From positions 1 to 13,197 of the forward strand of contig CAJUNM010000043.1 in assembly GCA_910587805.1 (NCBI GenBank): a stretch of DNA of 13,197 nt, given 5' to 3'. This DNA is from an uncultured Christensenellaceae bacterium. Lineage in GTDB: Bacteria > Bacillota > Clostridia > Christensenellales > Pumilibacteraceae. Positions within the stretch are counted from its first letter, which is position 1. Every line of letters starts with the position of its first letter. The translations under genes and the position numbers were made by a program. Below the pieces are notes generated by a model, which was given only the letters and a program-made list of their open reading frames with translations, was not told where the DNA came from and ran no database searches. Below are positions 13,134 to 13,197 of this stretch, in pieces.

Positions 13134-13197
13134 CAATAATTACCCCCCCCCCCGAGATAGAACGCCATCGCTTGCTTAAATTCCTTGCGCTTGCCGT
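13133..13197 (-). CDS. 3' end of an upstream gene, probably a LytTR response regulator (partial)
   Basis: One minus-strand frame is open from the window edge to a TGA at 13133-13135 and encodes 20 residues, KRKEFKQAMAFYL followed by four Gly and NY. A basic-amphipathic helix with a final FYL or YFxYLG-like end is typical of LytTR response regulators, and such genes usually sit directly before GHKL kinases. The stop overlaps the kinase ATG by one base. With only 20 residues visible, identity rests mainly on context. The tail includes an 11-G tract that decides which stop codon is used. Confidence 0.5.
   Translation of the reverse strand, partial: GKRKEFKQAMAFYLGGGGNY
13143..13153 (-). repeat. 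11-G homopolymer at the regulator-kinase junction
   Basis: The plus strand shows eleven C in a row, so the mRNA would carry eleven G. The tract encodes the poly-Gly end of the upstream protein and lies nine bases before the kinase ATG, where a ribosome binding site is expected. With 11 G the upstream frame ends at the TGA overlapping the kinase start. With 12 G it would end at the TAA at 13140-13142. With 10 G it would run on past the kinase start in another frame. Confidence 0.85.

Noticed and set aside
13134..13136. TTG start for the sensor kinase
   Set aside because: The adjacent ATG at 13131-13133 forms a TGATG overlap with the upstream stop and is the stronger initiation codon.

Overview
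The window looks like a contig from an uncultured gut-type Bacillota (Clostridia). The signs are strong AGGAGG-type ribosome binding sites, extended -10 promoters, a GHKL-family (AgrC-like) sensor kinase, a domain-swapped family 3 glycoside hydrolase, a tRNA that encodes its CCA end, and a short GAGATTCTTC...AATGACAAAAA dispersed repeat. This is an inference from family content; no rRNA or other taxonomic marker is present.

Left part (1-3800): the 3' end of a tRNA gene with an intrinsic terminator, then an AT-richer segment with a minus-strand, autoinhibited (class II) Fic protein carrying an N-terminal helix-turn-helix. Its promoter overlaps a 14-bp inverted repeat that could be an operator. 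Next come a minus-strand DEDDh exonuclease with a BRCT-like tail and a plus-strand eight-helix membrane protein of unknown function. These last two diverge from two well-formed extended -10 promoters. The exonuclease promoter lies so close to its ATG that the mRNA should be almost leaderless. A dispersed repeat and a bidirectional terminator close this part.

Right part (3802-13197, all minus strand, so read right to left): the last 20 codons of an upstream gene that resembles the C-terminus of a LytTR response regulator. Its stop overlaps the start of a GHKL sensor histidine kinase, and an 11-G tract lies at the junction. After a 398-bp intergenic region come a membrane-anchored GH3 glycosidase and, with a 4-base ATGA overlap, a 1339-residue anchored surface protein with Ig-like segments, a CBM6/35-like module and three propeller-like repeats.

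How it may work together: upstream of the GH3 promoter, which has a good extended -10 and a poor -35, lie two direct repeats exactly 21 bp apart with GTT cores. That is the arrangement bound by LytTR regulators such as AgrA. The simplest model is a local circuit in which the kinase and its LytTR partner switch on a surface carbohydrate-processing operon. The 11-G tract could add slippage-driven variation to the regulator-kinase junction. The model is testable but unproven; the regulator itself lies mostly outside the window.
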